From Pegea sp. RAD2-039 (Eukaryota > Chordata > Thaliacea > Salpida > Salpidae), in the NCBI GenBank assembly GCA_034620365.1, contig JAQGEQ010000163.1:124001-188000 (forward strand): a stretch of 64,000 bases of DNA. Direction: 5' to 3'. Below, in pieces: positions 12,396 through 27,300 of the stretch; positions within the stretch are counted from its first letter, which is position 1, and every line of letters begins with the position of its first letter. The translations under genes were made by a program, and so were the position numbers. The notes beneath the pieces were generated by a model, which worked only from the letters and a program-made list of their open reading frames with translations, searched no databases and was not told where the DNA came from.

Positions 12396-15300
12396 CTAAA
12401 AACAAACAAATTTGTTAAACATTGTGACAATAAAAAGAAACTTTCACCCATAAATTAAATTAGACAAAAATCTTTTAAAATTTTCTTAAAAAAGACCTTC
12501 TTTGCAATATATTCCAGAGTATCCCGAAGGACACTGACAATAAAAGTTAGAATAATAAGGTATGCAGATTGCTCCATTAAAACAGGGATTTGTTTCACAA
12601 CTTTTTGCTACAAAGCTTTCACCAGTGAAGTTATCTTGGATTATATGAGGCCAGATGAAATCTTTGTCGTTCATCTCAAGCTGCAAATTTATTGTTTTTA
12701 AATCGAAGTTGTAAATAATCTTCTATAAACCCTTTGAAGTGTTCCTTCAAAGCCTTTAGCATCGAAAATATCTTCCAAATTTCCAACATTTTTAGGTTTT
12801 AATCCAAAATAGAATAAAGTTTGGCCACTAAATGTGTCCTGAAAAATGATTTGATTTCAGTTGACTTCAATAATTGACAATTTAGTTCTAAATGTATCTA
12901 ATTAGCATCGCTTGTTGAAGTGGTTCTCGAACCTTTTTACCAAAGAATTTCTTCAAATAATTTAGTTTAAAACTTTCAGTTTTTAGTTTTTCGTGTAAAT
13001 TATCGAAGTCATGACAAGTTTTCGTTTAATGTATTTTAATATTTGTTTTGATTCGAAATATTTTTTGTTAAAAAATTTATTTTTTGAATCTATTGTTTGG
13101 TTTTGTTCATTTTTGTTGCAAATATAATCACTTAATGATTCTACTTACTGAAACATTTATGGAAATCCAGTTTCTTTGATCGAAATTTATTAAAAGTTCT
13201 TCCTCCACAAGACTTATCCGGATATTATGCCACTGATTGAGACTTACATTCGATTTTAAACTATCAAAAAGTTATTCAACGATTTCTTAAAAAGTTAATT
13301 TTATGTCTAATTTTTTGAATATATCTTTAATGACTTAATTATTGTTAATAAATTTGTATCTTCTTAAAAGTTGGAATGATTGAAAAGATAAATTTTTTAT
13401 TAATTGTTGTAAAATAAGTGGTTGAAATAATGACATTAGAAACGACTTATCTATCATTACAGAGTTTCATAATTAAGTAAATAAATTTGAAGTGGATCAA
13501 GTTACAAACACAATCTCACATAATTTCTTCAGATTGGAAACCAGTTTTGAGGTTTGTATCTTCAAGGTATAACCTAAAACCACTGTTCTTTTCGAATAGT
13601 AAAGTTCCTGAAACATATTTCCCAAATATTAAGTCATACAAAGTTCTTGAATAAATCAGTATTTGATATGAATAAAAGTGAAATTAACGAATTAAACTTC
13701 TTGTACCATTTTCTGAGCTTGAAGTAAAAATGAAATTGATGCTGGAAAACTTGGAATTGTTTTCAGTTCGTAGATATTCAAGTTTTATGAAAGATTTTCC
13801 AGAAAAGTTCATCATTTTCATTTCTGTTAAAAAAGACGATTGTAAAAGTTGACTTTGTAAGCAAAATCTTAGAAACCTGTTTCACAAAGAGAGTTGTTTC
13901 TATCTGATCGACAAATACATTGATAAAAAGTGTTATTTTCAGCAGAGACACAAGATGTAGTAGCAGGACACGGATTGGGTAGACAAGGGTTTTTTAAGTT
14001 TGTCGATTTTTCACAAAATTCTCCTAAAAAGTAGAAAAATGATTTTTTAAAAAATGACTAATTAAGAAAACTTGGTTAAAAAACTTTTATGAAAACTTGA
14101 AAATCACTTATTTAGAAGTTTAAGGTTTTCTAACCACTGAAGCAAGGTTTACAAAGACACTTTTTGCTGGATTTCATCTCTTGGTTTGTTACGATACAAT
14201 TAGCAGCATTCAAACACGGATTTGGGTTACACGGGGAATCCCCGCATTCAGTGATTCTAAAAAAACAGTTTTTATTTTCACTTTCAATTTGTTTCAATAA
14301 ATATTTGTTGTTTGAATATTTTAATAATTAAATTGAAGTAAATATAAGAAACAAGAAACGTAAAAAATGGTTTCAAACTGAAATCACACCTTTCAGCCTG
14401 TTGAGCGCTTGTAAAGTTGGTATCTAAACGAGTCTGGCCTTTAAAGATCACAAAACTTTGAATGCACCCCGTCAAGCCTTTCTTGATTCCCGTTTGAGTC
14501 TTTAATCTTTAAGAAAATTGATTTAATTTAATTTCTTGAATAATATTTAGTGGCTAAAATCAAAAAAGATAAGAACTGAAATCAAAATAAGAATTTAAAT
14601 CTTCGGTTTCGTTGATAACTCAAAAATCTTTGGGTTATTTCAAGTTGCACTTCAAGTTTTCTACAGATTTTGAAAGAATGAATTTTTGTTTAAAATAAAA
14701 TAACAAAGAAATAAATGTTACGCAGTTACTGAAAAACTTAAATTTAAAAATCAAAATACTGTAAACGACTAACTTACAAGATTCTGTTTAATTTGAAATC
14801 AAGCAAACAACAAGTCTTATTTCGAAGGAATGATAATTTCAGTGAAATTTAGTAACCGAGGTTTACTGATTACTTTTATCTGAGAATATTGTCTAGACTT
14901 ACATTCATTCTTTCAAAATGACATAATGATGAACACCTCAAAATTGTTTGAGTATAAATTACAAGAAATGTATTTTTAACACTGCAGCTTTTCAACTTTT
15001 GATACAATAACACATTAGTATCTTTCTTTTATTCTAACTAAGACATCATTTATTTATTCAACGCATGGCTACGAGTCAACAGCTCTTATAGCAAACAAAA
15101 ACAGAATTGTTATGAGCAAAGAGGTAATTGAAAGGTCTTCGGTATCACAATATAAGATTAATAGAGAAAGAAATGGAAAGATAAAATATAAAAATGAAAA
15201 AATCTAATATTACAAAATAGAAGAAGTTGGCTCTGGTTGAAGAATTAAATCTTATTTTTGAAGTAACATTTTAACGATGTGATTTTGATAGAACATCAAA

Positions 15301-18300
15301 TGTTGGTTACTCTATCAAGAAGCTGCTATTGTTGAAAGTTATCTTTGTGTTGATCTCTTTGTTTAACTTGTAAGATCTTTGTAAGTTTGGAGCTTAGCAG
15401 CAAATGACAACTTATAAATTTAGGGTTTAAGCAGTCGTTCACTTATGAATACATTTTTGAAACAATCGTTTATAACCACTAATTAATCTTTAAATCTAAA
15501 CGACTCAATCTAAAGTTTCTCTTTAATGTTTAAACTGATTGTAATTTGTGGATAAAACCTTCAAATTTGTATTATGAAGTTTTCTATTAGAACAAAAACT
15601 CTTTCAAATTCAAGAAGGTGTTATTCGCAATTTCAATAGTTCACAGCTGATTGAGTTTTGGAATTCTTTGAAAACCTTTTTTTTGTATTTCCTCTCCAGT
15701 AGAAATAGGATAAACAAATTCTTATTTTAGTCTCTACTCTGTTTAGTTTCAATGTTTTCACAGATTCAGTTGTTTTTTGTAGAAATTGAGAAAGTTTGTT
15801 TTGTGTAGCTTAATTTGCAGTTAAATAAAATTTGATAATTATTAATAAATAAAAAAGTTTAGAAATTTAACTTAAACTATTTTAAATTCTGAAATAAATA
15901 ATTTGATTTAATTTTCAACAAATTATTTAAACTTAAAGTTTTTTATGATTGTTAATTGACGGAGTGATTTAATTTTATAAAGTTTTCAAATTCAAACTTT
16001 TCTACTCACAAATCAATGTAGGTATCGTTGACCCCGCCTATAAAAACACTGAGAGCACCAAATAGTCCAATAGATCCACTGGGGGCTGTTCCTCGACGTT
16101 TTCTTCGATTATCAACCTTCAATCAGTGAATAAATTTCTTTGTTAGAAAAAGTTTGATGAAATGACCGCCCGTGGCCCGTGGTCGAAGCAGGTCACGATC
16201 GAAGCAGGTCGCGATTGAAGCAGGTCGCGATTGAAGCAGGTCGCGGTTATTAGTTGAAAGATAGAATTTATTCAAATTAATAACCAATTATTATAAAGTA
16301 ATTATCACAAATATTTGATTATCAATTATAGTTTAAAAAAGATAAAATATTTGGAATTTATCTTGTAGTATAAAAGTCAAGTTGTTTTTTTCTGAACTTT
16401 AATAAAATGAATAAATTGTTGGAAGTATTTGTAACAACTTAATGTTCACCTGTAACATCCCGTCACGGCGATTCAATCTTGCATTGATGGTGTGAGGTTT
16501 CGAATCATTTACGAAAACTCGGCTACGAAGACTGAAACGTCCTCCACCAGCTTGATACCTTTCAAAATCGATGTCTTTATCAATACAAGAAACTATAAAA
16601 GATTTAAAGTAAAGAAAGTCAACATAGCGTATCAAGGAAGTAAATTTCTTTTTATATTATCTTGTCAGCTTTTCAAGTTAATGTTCTGAATATTTATTAT
16701 TTCGTATCAATCTTTTTCAAATCAGTTTTTTATCAGCAAATAATTTATTTGAAAAAATAATGAGTTAGAATATTTAGTTAAATGAAATGTTAGCAAATAA
16801 AATTCTTAAATAAAATATTAGTTTTTAGTCATATAAACAAAATTTCATTTATAAGAATTTGAAAATTTTACTGAAAATATTCTTACTAATAAAAGCTTGA
16901 AAGAAAATAAAGACAGAAGACATCAAAATTATTTAAGATAAGCGACATAATTGAATGAAAACATTTAAACAGTTAGTATATAAATACATTAAATAAAAAT
17001 ATATAAAATTTTATTCAAAATTCATTAAAACTTGAAAAGAATTCAATTTTTATAAATTATAATTTTTCTAGAGAACTAAAAATTCTATTATTTAGAAAAT
17101 TCGTTTTATTCATTTACGCTTTGAAATTTTTGCCAAATCGATTTGTAATACTTCTAGTTCTTTTCATAATTTCTGTTTATAAGAAACAGAAAGCAACTAT
17201 TTTTATATTTTCAAAGAAAACAGATTTAATTTGTGATTTGATTGTAGATAAATTTTAATATTTTTTCCACATTGGAAATTTATTGATTTTATTATTTATT
17301 AGAAAATTATAAATATCGAAAAAATTTAAGTATAAAAAGTTACTTGAAGTTAACAAGACCACTTTCAATTGTTACAGATAGAAAATTATTGTTTTCATCT
17401 GAACCCAGATAAAGCAGTAAGCCTTCGTCATCGTATGAAAGAAACGTCATTGTGAGATTGAGTTGACGAACAGCATTCATCTGATCAAACCGAAGAAAAG
17501 ATGTCCCACCAAATTGTGGAGATTCTGATGTAAAAAGTCAAGTTTCTGTGTTTGAAATGTAATCTTAAATTTGTCTTATCGTCAAAACACCAAAATTTTG
17601 ATTGTCTAGTTTTTTGTAAGATCAGAACAACCAGTTAATTAAAGATATTAGAAACAACTTGAGATAGAAGTCGACGAACCTTCTGCAAATGAGCTTGGTT
17701 GTCCTACAAGAAAAAGGAAAGTCGTAAATTGTTGTGAAGTTAGAAAATATGAGATGTGAAAAAGCCAAATAACTGAGCGTAGTAAGTGAAAATGAGAAGT
17801 TACATGCTGTTAGCTGTCAGTTAATTGCGAATACCTTACATGCAGTTACATCAGTGCAGATGACAACAAATTGTTGGAATGAGTACACACAGAATCAATC
17901 GGATGATGAATCCATTTCTCGATAGTAGACTCCAGTATTTCTGAAGGTGTAATATCATATCTTAAATATCAACAACAACAAAACTCTCAACAACCACCTC
18001 ATCAATTTACCTACATCACCTCATTTGCTATAAAATATAAGATTTGTTGTTCCTCAAACTAAATTCAGAAAAAAATATAAATCTCATCAAAAACTGACTT
18101 GGCATCTTTATATCATAAAACTGTTTACAAAAATCAAATAACTGTAAATGGATTTTTCTACGATTCTAATAAAATAAAAAACTTTAAAAAGTTAGATGAA
18201 CTCGTAAAGACTCACTAAACTGTAAACAAAATCTAGATGGAACTCATTTTATCATTAAATCTTTCCTAGCTACTTTCGTATAAACAATCAACAACACAAC

Positions 18301-21300
18301 AATTCTATTGAACATTTTGAAATAACATTTTAATTCTTAGCGTAAACAACACCCACAAAATGTTTGTCGAAATAAGTTAATGAAAGAACGATGTAAGCCA
18401 GACTCGTTGGTGCTTAAAAAGAACACCTTTAGCTACAAGCAAGAAGTTATTCAAACTATTATTGAAATTACTGAAAGTTACATCTTAAAAAGCAACACCC
18501 CCAGCAAAGATATTTATTCTAAATGTTTACGTTATTGCAGTAAGTGATGGTAGTGAAGTAACAAAAGCAACACTCTGATAGAATATCATGTCGCTGTTAC
18601 ATTGCAGTAACAGCGTGTTAGCAAGCTCAACAGGCATGCCACACAGAAGACAAATAAAGAAGCATGCAAACGGATTTAGAAAAATCAACTCGCTCGAAAA
18701 TATGCAAAAAAAAATTCACAAAGATAGATGTAGTGATGATTACAGTTGAGTATATCTAAGTTGATATCAATTAATCTCTAAACGTTTTTAGATGATTGGT
18801 TAAAATGCTGGAATTGAAACGTCTTTTGTTAAAGTGCTAAAGGTTCTGCAGTTTCAGTTGCTTATCATTTTTATAGGTGATTTGTAAATCACTCATCATA
18901 TTATGATAAGAAAGTCAAATTTTCTCATTCTAAACTTGAAGCTTAACATTTATTTAAACTTGATTGAGAATTGAAAAGAATTTTGTTGGAAGTAAGAAAT
19001 AGAAGATTATGATTCAAATTGCAAAAAAAAAAGATTTTAGTGAAATACTTGACAAATCAGCTTTCTATAGAAATGAATTGATCTTTTAGTTTTAGGATAT
19101 TTAATTAAAATACTTTACAAGATACGAGACTGCCTTATCTTCAAACAACTTTTTTTAATTTAGAAATTACTAAGAGTTTATAAAAACAATTAGAAACTAT
19201 TTCCTGGGAAAAAATGCCCTTTCTAATATCAAATATTAATTTAATGAAATTTATTTTTTAAATTTATGAGTAAATGTTGTATGCTGAAAGAAAATAATAT
19301 TATAATTATCAAATTGAAATTCTAGTTGGCAGTAAAAATAGAAAATGTTTGTGCAACTGTTAATCTATCAAGTTTAAATGACAAACTAGTATCGAAAATA
19401 CAGCATTTCAATTAAAACTCCATGTAAGTTCAATTTGCTTTTAAGGTGTAATTTTATTTGTAATTTGAAAGAAAAGTTATGAAAGTTGGAATCTTTTGAA
19501 TTGACACAAAATAAAAGTTAGCCTCTGAAGATTAGGAAGAAATGGAAATTGAAAATAGAAGAAGCCAATTAAAAGGTTATTAAGCATTTAATATCTCATT
19601 AAAAAAAATTTTGAAAGTTAGAAATGATGAAAAGATAATTTAACTTTCGGTGTTTCTAATTCAAAAGATTTTAATAAATTCTAAAATTTAAAAAAACTTT
19701 TTATCAACAAAATTTATTGCAAATTTATGAAGAAATGTGAGTTGAAGTAAATAGCTCAATAAATGATGTCTCCGTGTAGAAGGAGAAACACGAATGATTT
19801 GAAAGTTTTATCCCAGATTAGAAAGTTTATATTTAAACCTGGGCAGATATTAATTAAACAGTTTCTCGTCAATTTGTTAATAAACAAACAAAAAGAAAAA
19901 ATGCGAACAGAAAACTGAAACCTACAAAAATGTTGATGGCAAAACACAAAGATGTTTTTTAAACCCATAATCGGTACTTATTGATTACCTTGATGCCAAA
20001 TTTTGATATCATGTTTGATATTCCTTCTTAAGGCAACTTCATTCAAAGAGTTCTCGATAAATTTTGGATCTAAATCATCAAATACTTCAATTTGAAATAA
20101 AGCTCTAATGCCATCAGTAGTTTCAACTCGATGATTTTCCATGAAATTTTTTATTGAAATGTTTATAACTTTTCCATAAAGCTCATCAGAGCTGTTAACT
20201 AAATCGTCAATCTGTACAATTAACAAGTTTCTATTTACAATCAGTTTGCAAAAAAACAGCAAAAATGTTAAATACTTTGACAAAAGTTTAAATAATTTTA
20301 GAAACTTTTACTAAAGCTTGTAAATTTATTCATAAATCTTTATCTGCTTTAGAAACTTTTTAAACTTTTAAGATGATAATCTGATTAAAAATCATATTAT
20401 TGTAGACTCTAAGCTAATTGAAATTTAATTTAAATCATAAAATTATTGATTTAAATCGAATCTTGAAAACTTAAAACTAAGTTTTTTTGCTTTTCTTAAA
20501 CAACAATTTGAAAATGTTATTTTAAAACCAGTTGGTTTTGACTTACATTCTGTTTAAAAATACCATTCAGGTTTTTTATTTGCTTTTTGCTAGGTTGATT
20601 TTCTAGTATTAGTTTTTGGTCATTTTCATCAACATAAACAGTTATATAACCAATCATCGTCTGAATTTCTATTAAAAAATAAAATATTTTGAAAATGAAG
20701 TTAATTAAAAGGAAAATTTCTACAAAAATCTGTAAAATTTAAAGTCATTTCGAGATAAGTTGTCGAGAAAACTTCAAAATATAAAATTCTCACCGTCTAT
20801 AGCAGGTGAACCACTCCCAGAAATTTGCCCCTGTAACACAAACAATCAATATTCCCTTCAATATAAGATTCATTTACTAAATAAATTTCTTTATTTTAAA
20901 AACACAGATTTGCAAATTATATAATTTAAGAAAAATCATTTTCGAATATTTTAAGTTTTTTCTACAAATAATAAAGATTTGTTTATTAGTTTAAACACTT
21001 TTGAAATAAAGCTTCAAGTTTAAAGTAGCAACTTACACTTCCCTCTCCATCAAAAGGGTCTTCTCCTGGTTCATTTGTACCATCAAAAGGGGAATCACCT
21101 AAAAATCAGAAGATTTGTAAAACTTTGCTTTGAAACACTAACAGAATACTTTAATTGAATAAATATTTTGGAAAAACGACAATTGGCAAATAAAAAGTAA
21201 TAAAATTAACTGAATTTGTAACTTTTGATTAGTTTAATGACTCATTTCTGTAAAAGCTGTTAATTTGTAACAACTTCAAAAAATTACGAATTATTTCAAC

Positions 21301-24300
21301 AAATTACTTTTTAGAAAATAAAATTTGAAATTTTATTTTAATAAGAAATGTGAAGAATTAATTCGTTTAAAATTTGTAGAATATTTGAAAAATTATCATA
21401 TCAACTTTGAATATTTCAAATAATGAAATATAAGAATTCAATAAGTTGATATAAACCAGTTTATGGCAAAAAAAACTATTTAATACAAACTTAGGCGAAG
21501 AAGTTCAGTATTAAGCAGAAGTTATTAACCCAGAAACTTTCTTTTCAATATTTTAACTGAGTTGAAAAACAATGAAAAAGCTCTTTTGCGTCAGAAGATA
21601 CTTTAAAAACTCATCTTGTAACAATTCACTAAATACTCTGATGAGGTTGTTGACGCTGAATCGAAAGTTGAAGTTATTTCAGTTAAAATTAACAGAAACA
21701 TTTGAATGTAACTTCTGTAAGTTTAAAAAGAATTTTTCAATCGAAATTTTTTCTTATTTGATTTCAATTTATGTTTAAATCAATCAGAGCATTTAACTTA
21801 TAAGTTTTTAACATATTGTTTGATTATGCATGAAATACCTTGAAATATTTCAAGAATGTTTTTAAGGTTAAAACCATTTGATTGAAGTTTGTCCAATAGT
21901 AGCAACCCCTCACGTTCAAGTGTTTAGTAATTAATGTCAAGTTATAATTAAAATACTTTCATTGATTCTCGTGAGTCTAACTTAAAGAATTAATTTAATA
22001 TAAAGAGTTGAAAGAAAAGAGCTTTTGATGGTTAATAGATAGATTATAAATGAAAAATATTTAAAATCAAACGCTGTTTGTAAAATTTATCAGTTTTTTC
22101 AAGACGGCTGTTCATTCAATTTCTCAGATAATACATCCTCACAATTATTCAAAACAAAATTTATCTCTTCAGCAATCTCTTTTTGATTTAAGAACCTTGA
22201 AAACTGAAGAACAATTCTTTTTGTTTAAAACTTTTAGAAAAGAACTTTTTGAAGAATATTTTTTCAAGAACTTATCAGATATTAAAAAAAGTTTCTGATA
22301 AAAGTACTTCTAAATCTCAAACTTTTTGTTTCATAAATCAAATATTATTTTCAAACCTTCACAATTTGTTTCTGTTACTTTTGAATTGTCGTCAATACAT
22401 CTGTCACATTTATCTCCTACAGCAAACGACTTACAGCTACAAGAACCAGTCATTTGGTTACAATCTTTACGAATTGAACCATTTGGGTTGCATTTACATT
22501 CTACAAAATATAAACAAAATCAGAATAAAGAAGTTTGAAGCCAGATGACAAATACCTGTGCAACCAGCAACGTTTTGTTTCGCTACCTCTCTAAAGTTCC
22601 AAAACCCAGGAATACATCGATCACATAACTTACCACCAACACCTGGTCGACAAATACACTCGTTTGTATCTGGGTCACATCGAAGACTTCCTGCTGTATA
22701 GCAATCACATTTTTCAGGACCTTTGTTAAAAAAAAAAGAATTAAAAATGATTCGAAGGTCATTGAATCACCGATGAATGGTTGAATCAACAGTTTGTTGT
22801 CTAAATAAAAACGAATCATCTTTCTTAACTGAATCAAATTTATTGTATTTAAAAACAAACCAAAAAAATTCATAAATTATTTTTAATATCTTCAAATTGT
22901 AATGAGCTGAAAAACTAAACGTTACATCGAGTTGGAAATTAAATATGCGAATAACAATGCTTTTCTGAATGAGTTACTTCGAAAAAAACATAAAATAATT
23001 GTTTGTTAAAAATTTAATTTTTACTAATTTAGTTTTTATTCTAGGTTAAGAATATCTTAGAAATAAAGATTTTGAAAAAGCGATAATCAAAAGTAAGCTG
23101 TATTCATCAAATTACAAATCAGTTTTGTATAAAAAATTGATTTATTTAAATATATGATTTATCAAAATGTTCTTTATCTAGAGGTGCTCTCTTCAGGCAC
23201 CCTCCTTTGCGTTTATTGTAATCAATAAATATTAAAGAAAAAGTATTCAAGTATTAAAGTGTCTGAAACAAATTGAAATTACCTCTGCTGTGTTTACAAG
23301 GACCTTCATATTCAACAGAAATCTCCATCTGTAGTTCACACTTTGTTTGGTTTAAGTGGCAGACACTTTCATAGGTTTGTTTGTCACTTCCACAAACCTT
23401 TCCGCTGACACTACTAAATGATTTTAGTCAAAAATTTTAACAAAATGAAACAAGGTAAAAATAGCAATGTAGGTATTTCAATTATTTAACTTTTTTATTT
23501 AAATAATAAAGAAAAAATGATGAACTTTATCATAAGTTATCACTTCTCAAGGTTAATTTAACTGATTATTATTTAGAATATTTTGAAATAAAATATCTGT
23601 AACAGCTGTTTAAATAATATCCAATAAATTGATTTATTGAAATTTATAAATAAATAAACTAACTTATAATCACAAGAGAAATCACAAAAGCAATTGCCAT
23701 CGTAATCACATGATTGTCCATATAAGCATTCCTCACAAAGAGGATTGTAACCAGAAAGTGAATCTGAAATCAATTATAAAATCTCAAATCTTCTTTTAAA
23801 TCCGATTTGAAATCAATTATCAAGAAAAAGTTGCATTTTTTAAATTCAATTTTTTAATTCAAAAAGGAAATCAGAATTTAATTTAAGTTCTTTAAAGTTT
23901 AAATTTACATATTTTGGTTTAAAATAATAATTCTTAGAACTTCAAAATACTAATAATTTTATTCTAAAAGTTACAAATGATTAACCATCTTCACATCTTC
24001 CTATATTTTCCAAATGAATATCTAAATTGTTGTTGCAAGCGAACTTTTTCATTTCACATTCATTCAAAAATTCCATTCCATTAGAAGCACAGACATAATC
24101 CTCTTTATAGGGACACTGTTGATATTCAGTCAGAAAACTGGTTGAAAATGAGAAAACTTACTTTATCAGCACATGAACAAAATCGGAAGCCATCAACAAC
24201 TTGACATTTTCCATGAAAACTACACTCCATACCTTCGCAGAGATCAACTGCTCGACATTAAAAGTAAATTAAATACTTTCACTCAAATTCGTTTAAATAT

Positions 24301-27300
24301 TAAGTAGCTTTTTGAAAGGCTTTGTTAGAAAACTTTAAATTAATTGAATTAGAATTAGTCTTACAAATATGGAATCAATTGGCAGTGATTTAAAGATACA
24401 AAAGTCTACTAACCACAGGAACCAGTTGAAACAATTTTCAAATCTTTTCCTTCGAGACAATTATATCGCTTCAACTCACAATTGCTTCTGTTGAAGTTAT
24501 TGAAAGAAAATAATTTGAAAAGTTAGACAAACGTGGTTTCAAAAACTACTTCCAATTACAAAAGAGCAAAACAATTTTATTATTTCTTTTTATAAATCTT
24601 ATCACTAATCTAACTTTTCGATAATTAACTTAATTAATCTAAAAGAAAAAACATTTATACTTTTTATATAATTCGATATTATTTATTCATATTTAATATT
24701 TAAAGAAGTTTTTGTGATATTGTATCTACTTTTGCAACAAATACTGAAATTGATTTTTCAAATGTTTGTTGAAAATAACGACTTAGATAGAGACAGTGAA
24801 ATGTCAAAACCTCAAAACTATCTTCTTGTTTTTAATATTTAGCAACAAACCTAAATGTTTCTCCATTATCAGCACATACAGGAGTGTATCTATCCTTATC
24901 ACAACTGATACAGACACATTTAGGTGAATTGTCAACCAGCACACAGACTTCACCTTCGTTGTTACAACCACCAATATCTTCACATGCTGCATTTGGTCCT
25001 AAAAAATTTTCAAAAAACATTTTTATCATTTCTGTTTATATCTGAAGATTTATTGAACTTTTTCAGATGTAAACAAACCTTTATCTTTGCAAATATTCAC
25101 AAATGTGATTGCCAATTTTTCTTGACACAAACTTCGTCTCGCATCTTCTTTATTACTAAACATCAAATCATTTCTCTTTCCATCATGAGCTTTTTTACAT
25201 CCGAATGTGTAAGGAAGTCTTTTATGATCAGTAATTGCATCACAAGAACATGAAGGAATTAGTTCACCAAGATCTGATCTAATAACTTCACATCTTGCTC
25301 CATTTGTACATTGCTTATCCAAACATACATCTACATTTCATTCAAAGATTTGAAATCAAGAAATTGGAATCAAGTTTACCTTCCACAAAAAAGTTATCCA
25401 TCGAGTTTTCTAGATGTACTAAATCTACATTCGCATCTTTAGCAATGTTGATGAAGATCCCGTTTTTGGGGTCAAATAATTTGTTAAAAACCCAAAGAAA
25501 ACGTTCTTCAGGTTGTTCATCAGCAGTTATTGGAGAGTTCGAAGTGGAAACCATCACACTGTAAAAACATCATTTTTATTCAACTTCTTTCTTAACTAAT
25601 AAATTTCAAATGAAATTAATCGAGATTAATTTCTACAAAAGTCTAACTTGAACAGAAGAACCACACTGCTTTCACGACGTTCGTAGAAGTGAAAGTTTTC
25701 CATTTTATAAGGACTTCCATCTCCTGTTTGAATCGCCTGCCAGTAAACTAACGGTTTATGACAATAACTACAAACCCGTTGTTAAAGATAAACAATTTTC
25801 TACAAATATTTGTAACTATTTTGATAATTTCAACAAAAGTTTGTTAGAAAAATTAAAAACTTAATAATAATCTGATAAGAATCATGAAAATAAAACTTTT
25901 AAGTTGATTATTAGAAAGAAGAACAAAATAATTTCACCTGATTAATCTTGTTCTCAGTTTGTTTAACAAATTCATCAAACACAGGACCTCGGCAGTTGCC
26001 TGGGCAGTTTTCGTTTTCTTCAATACTGAAAGCTCCTTTAATAGTCGTCATCGCTGTAAATGAGAGTTTGAAAGAGAAATTGTTGTAATTACTTTCATTT
26101 CTCTTCAAGTTTTTGAACTGAATTATTCAAATCTTATTTAAGAAAACTTTAAATTACAAAAATATAAATTATAATAATTTGAAAAATCTTTAAAAAGTTG
26201 ACAAAAGAAAAAACCTTTTATTAATTATTGGATTTTGGTGAATTCATTTTTATATAAATATTTTATTTTTCTTCAAAATTTTCTTATAACTCTCTTATTG
26301 TGCTAGACACTCATATAATTGTTGTTTAAATTGAAAGCATTAAAATTCGATAAACTTGAATAACTTTCACTAAAAGCAAATTGAAAATAAAAATATTTCA
26401 CCAAAAAATTGTTGAAAATTTATTTTCTGTTAAAACATTAAATACTAAATTTATTAATTAAATGTCTTTTTAATTTCTGTGTAGCTATATAAATCTGTTA
26501 GCTTTTAGCTACTATAAGATATTTATTAACTTTTCTGCCTACTCAACATATTTATATCAACCACAAAAGATACTTTACTTAAATAGCTAAGTACGATATA
26601 TTTCAGGAACAGTTAAATGAGTTTATGATATAAATAATACTAAACAGAATTTTATCATCTATTTTGATAAATCGAAAAAAGCAGAAATATTTCACTTTTT
26701 AAAACTGAAATAATTTTCATTCTTCTTAATATTAACTTTCTAATATATTTCAGTTTTTAAAAAGATTTAAAAAAGTTAAAAGTTAAACATTTTTATAAAA
26801 GTCTCTACAAGATAACCCAACGATGGAGAAACCAAAATAACATAAAAAGCAAACCACCCAGCAAACCTATATTCTAATCTATCAACAAGTTACTTATTTT
26901 GAAAAGTTTTTTTATCAACTTTCATAGAAACTTTCTACTCACATTTTTGTAATCCACAACTTTGCTTTGAAACAACTTTCAACTCACGAGCCGTCTTACA
27001 AGCATGTCTAAACGCAAATAAGTAGTTTTTATGTCAAAATTGAATTTCAAAAAGAGATGAAGTTACTTTTGTAAAGCGCAAACAGAATCGTACGACTTTC
27101 CATCACTTCCACACACTATTTGTTTCTTATCGTGATCACAAATGATATTATCACAACATTGAGGGCTGCCATCTTGACCTAAGGTACAAATACCTGTACA
27201 CGTTCGTATAAATGTCTTCGATGTTTCATTGTAAGTTTCACAGGGATCTGTAAAGACACAAAATCTTATTTTAATAATCTAACATTTCAAAAGTTTACAA

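Noticed and set aside
22249-22548. Two plus-strand open frames of 99 and 70 aa
   Set aside because: They are antisense shadows of the second laminin-EGF exon of agrin.
24924-25253. 109-aa plus-strand open frame
   Set aside because: Antisense to agrin FS4 and FS5 exons, which have clear cysteine patterns and splice sites.
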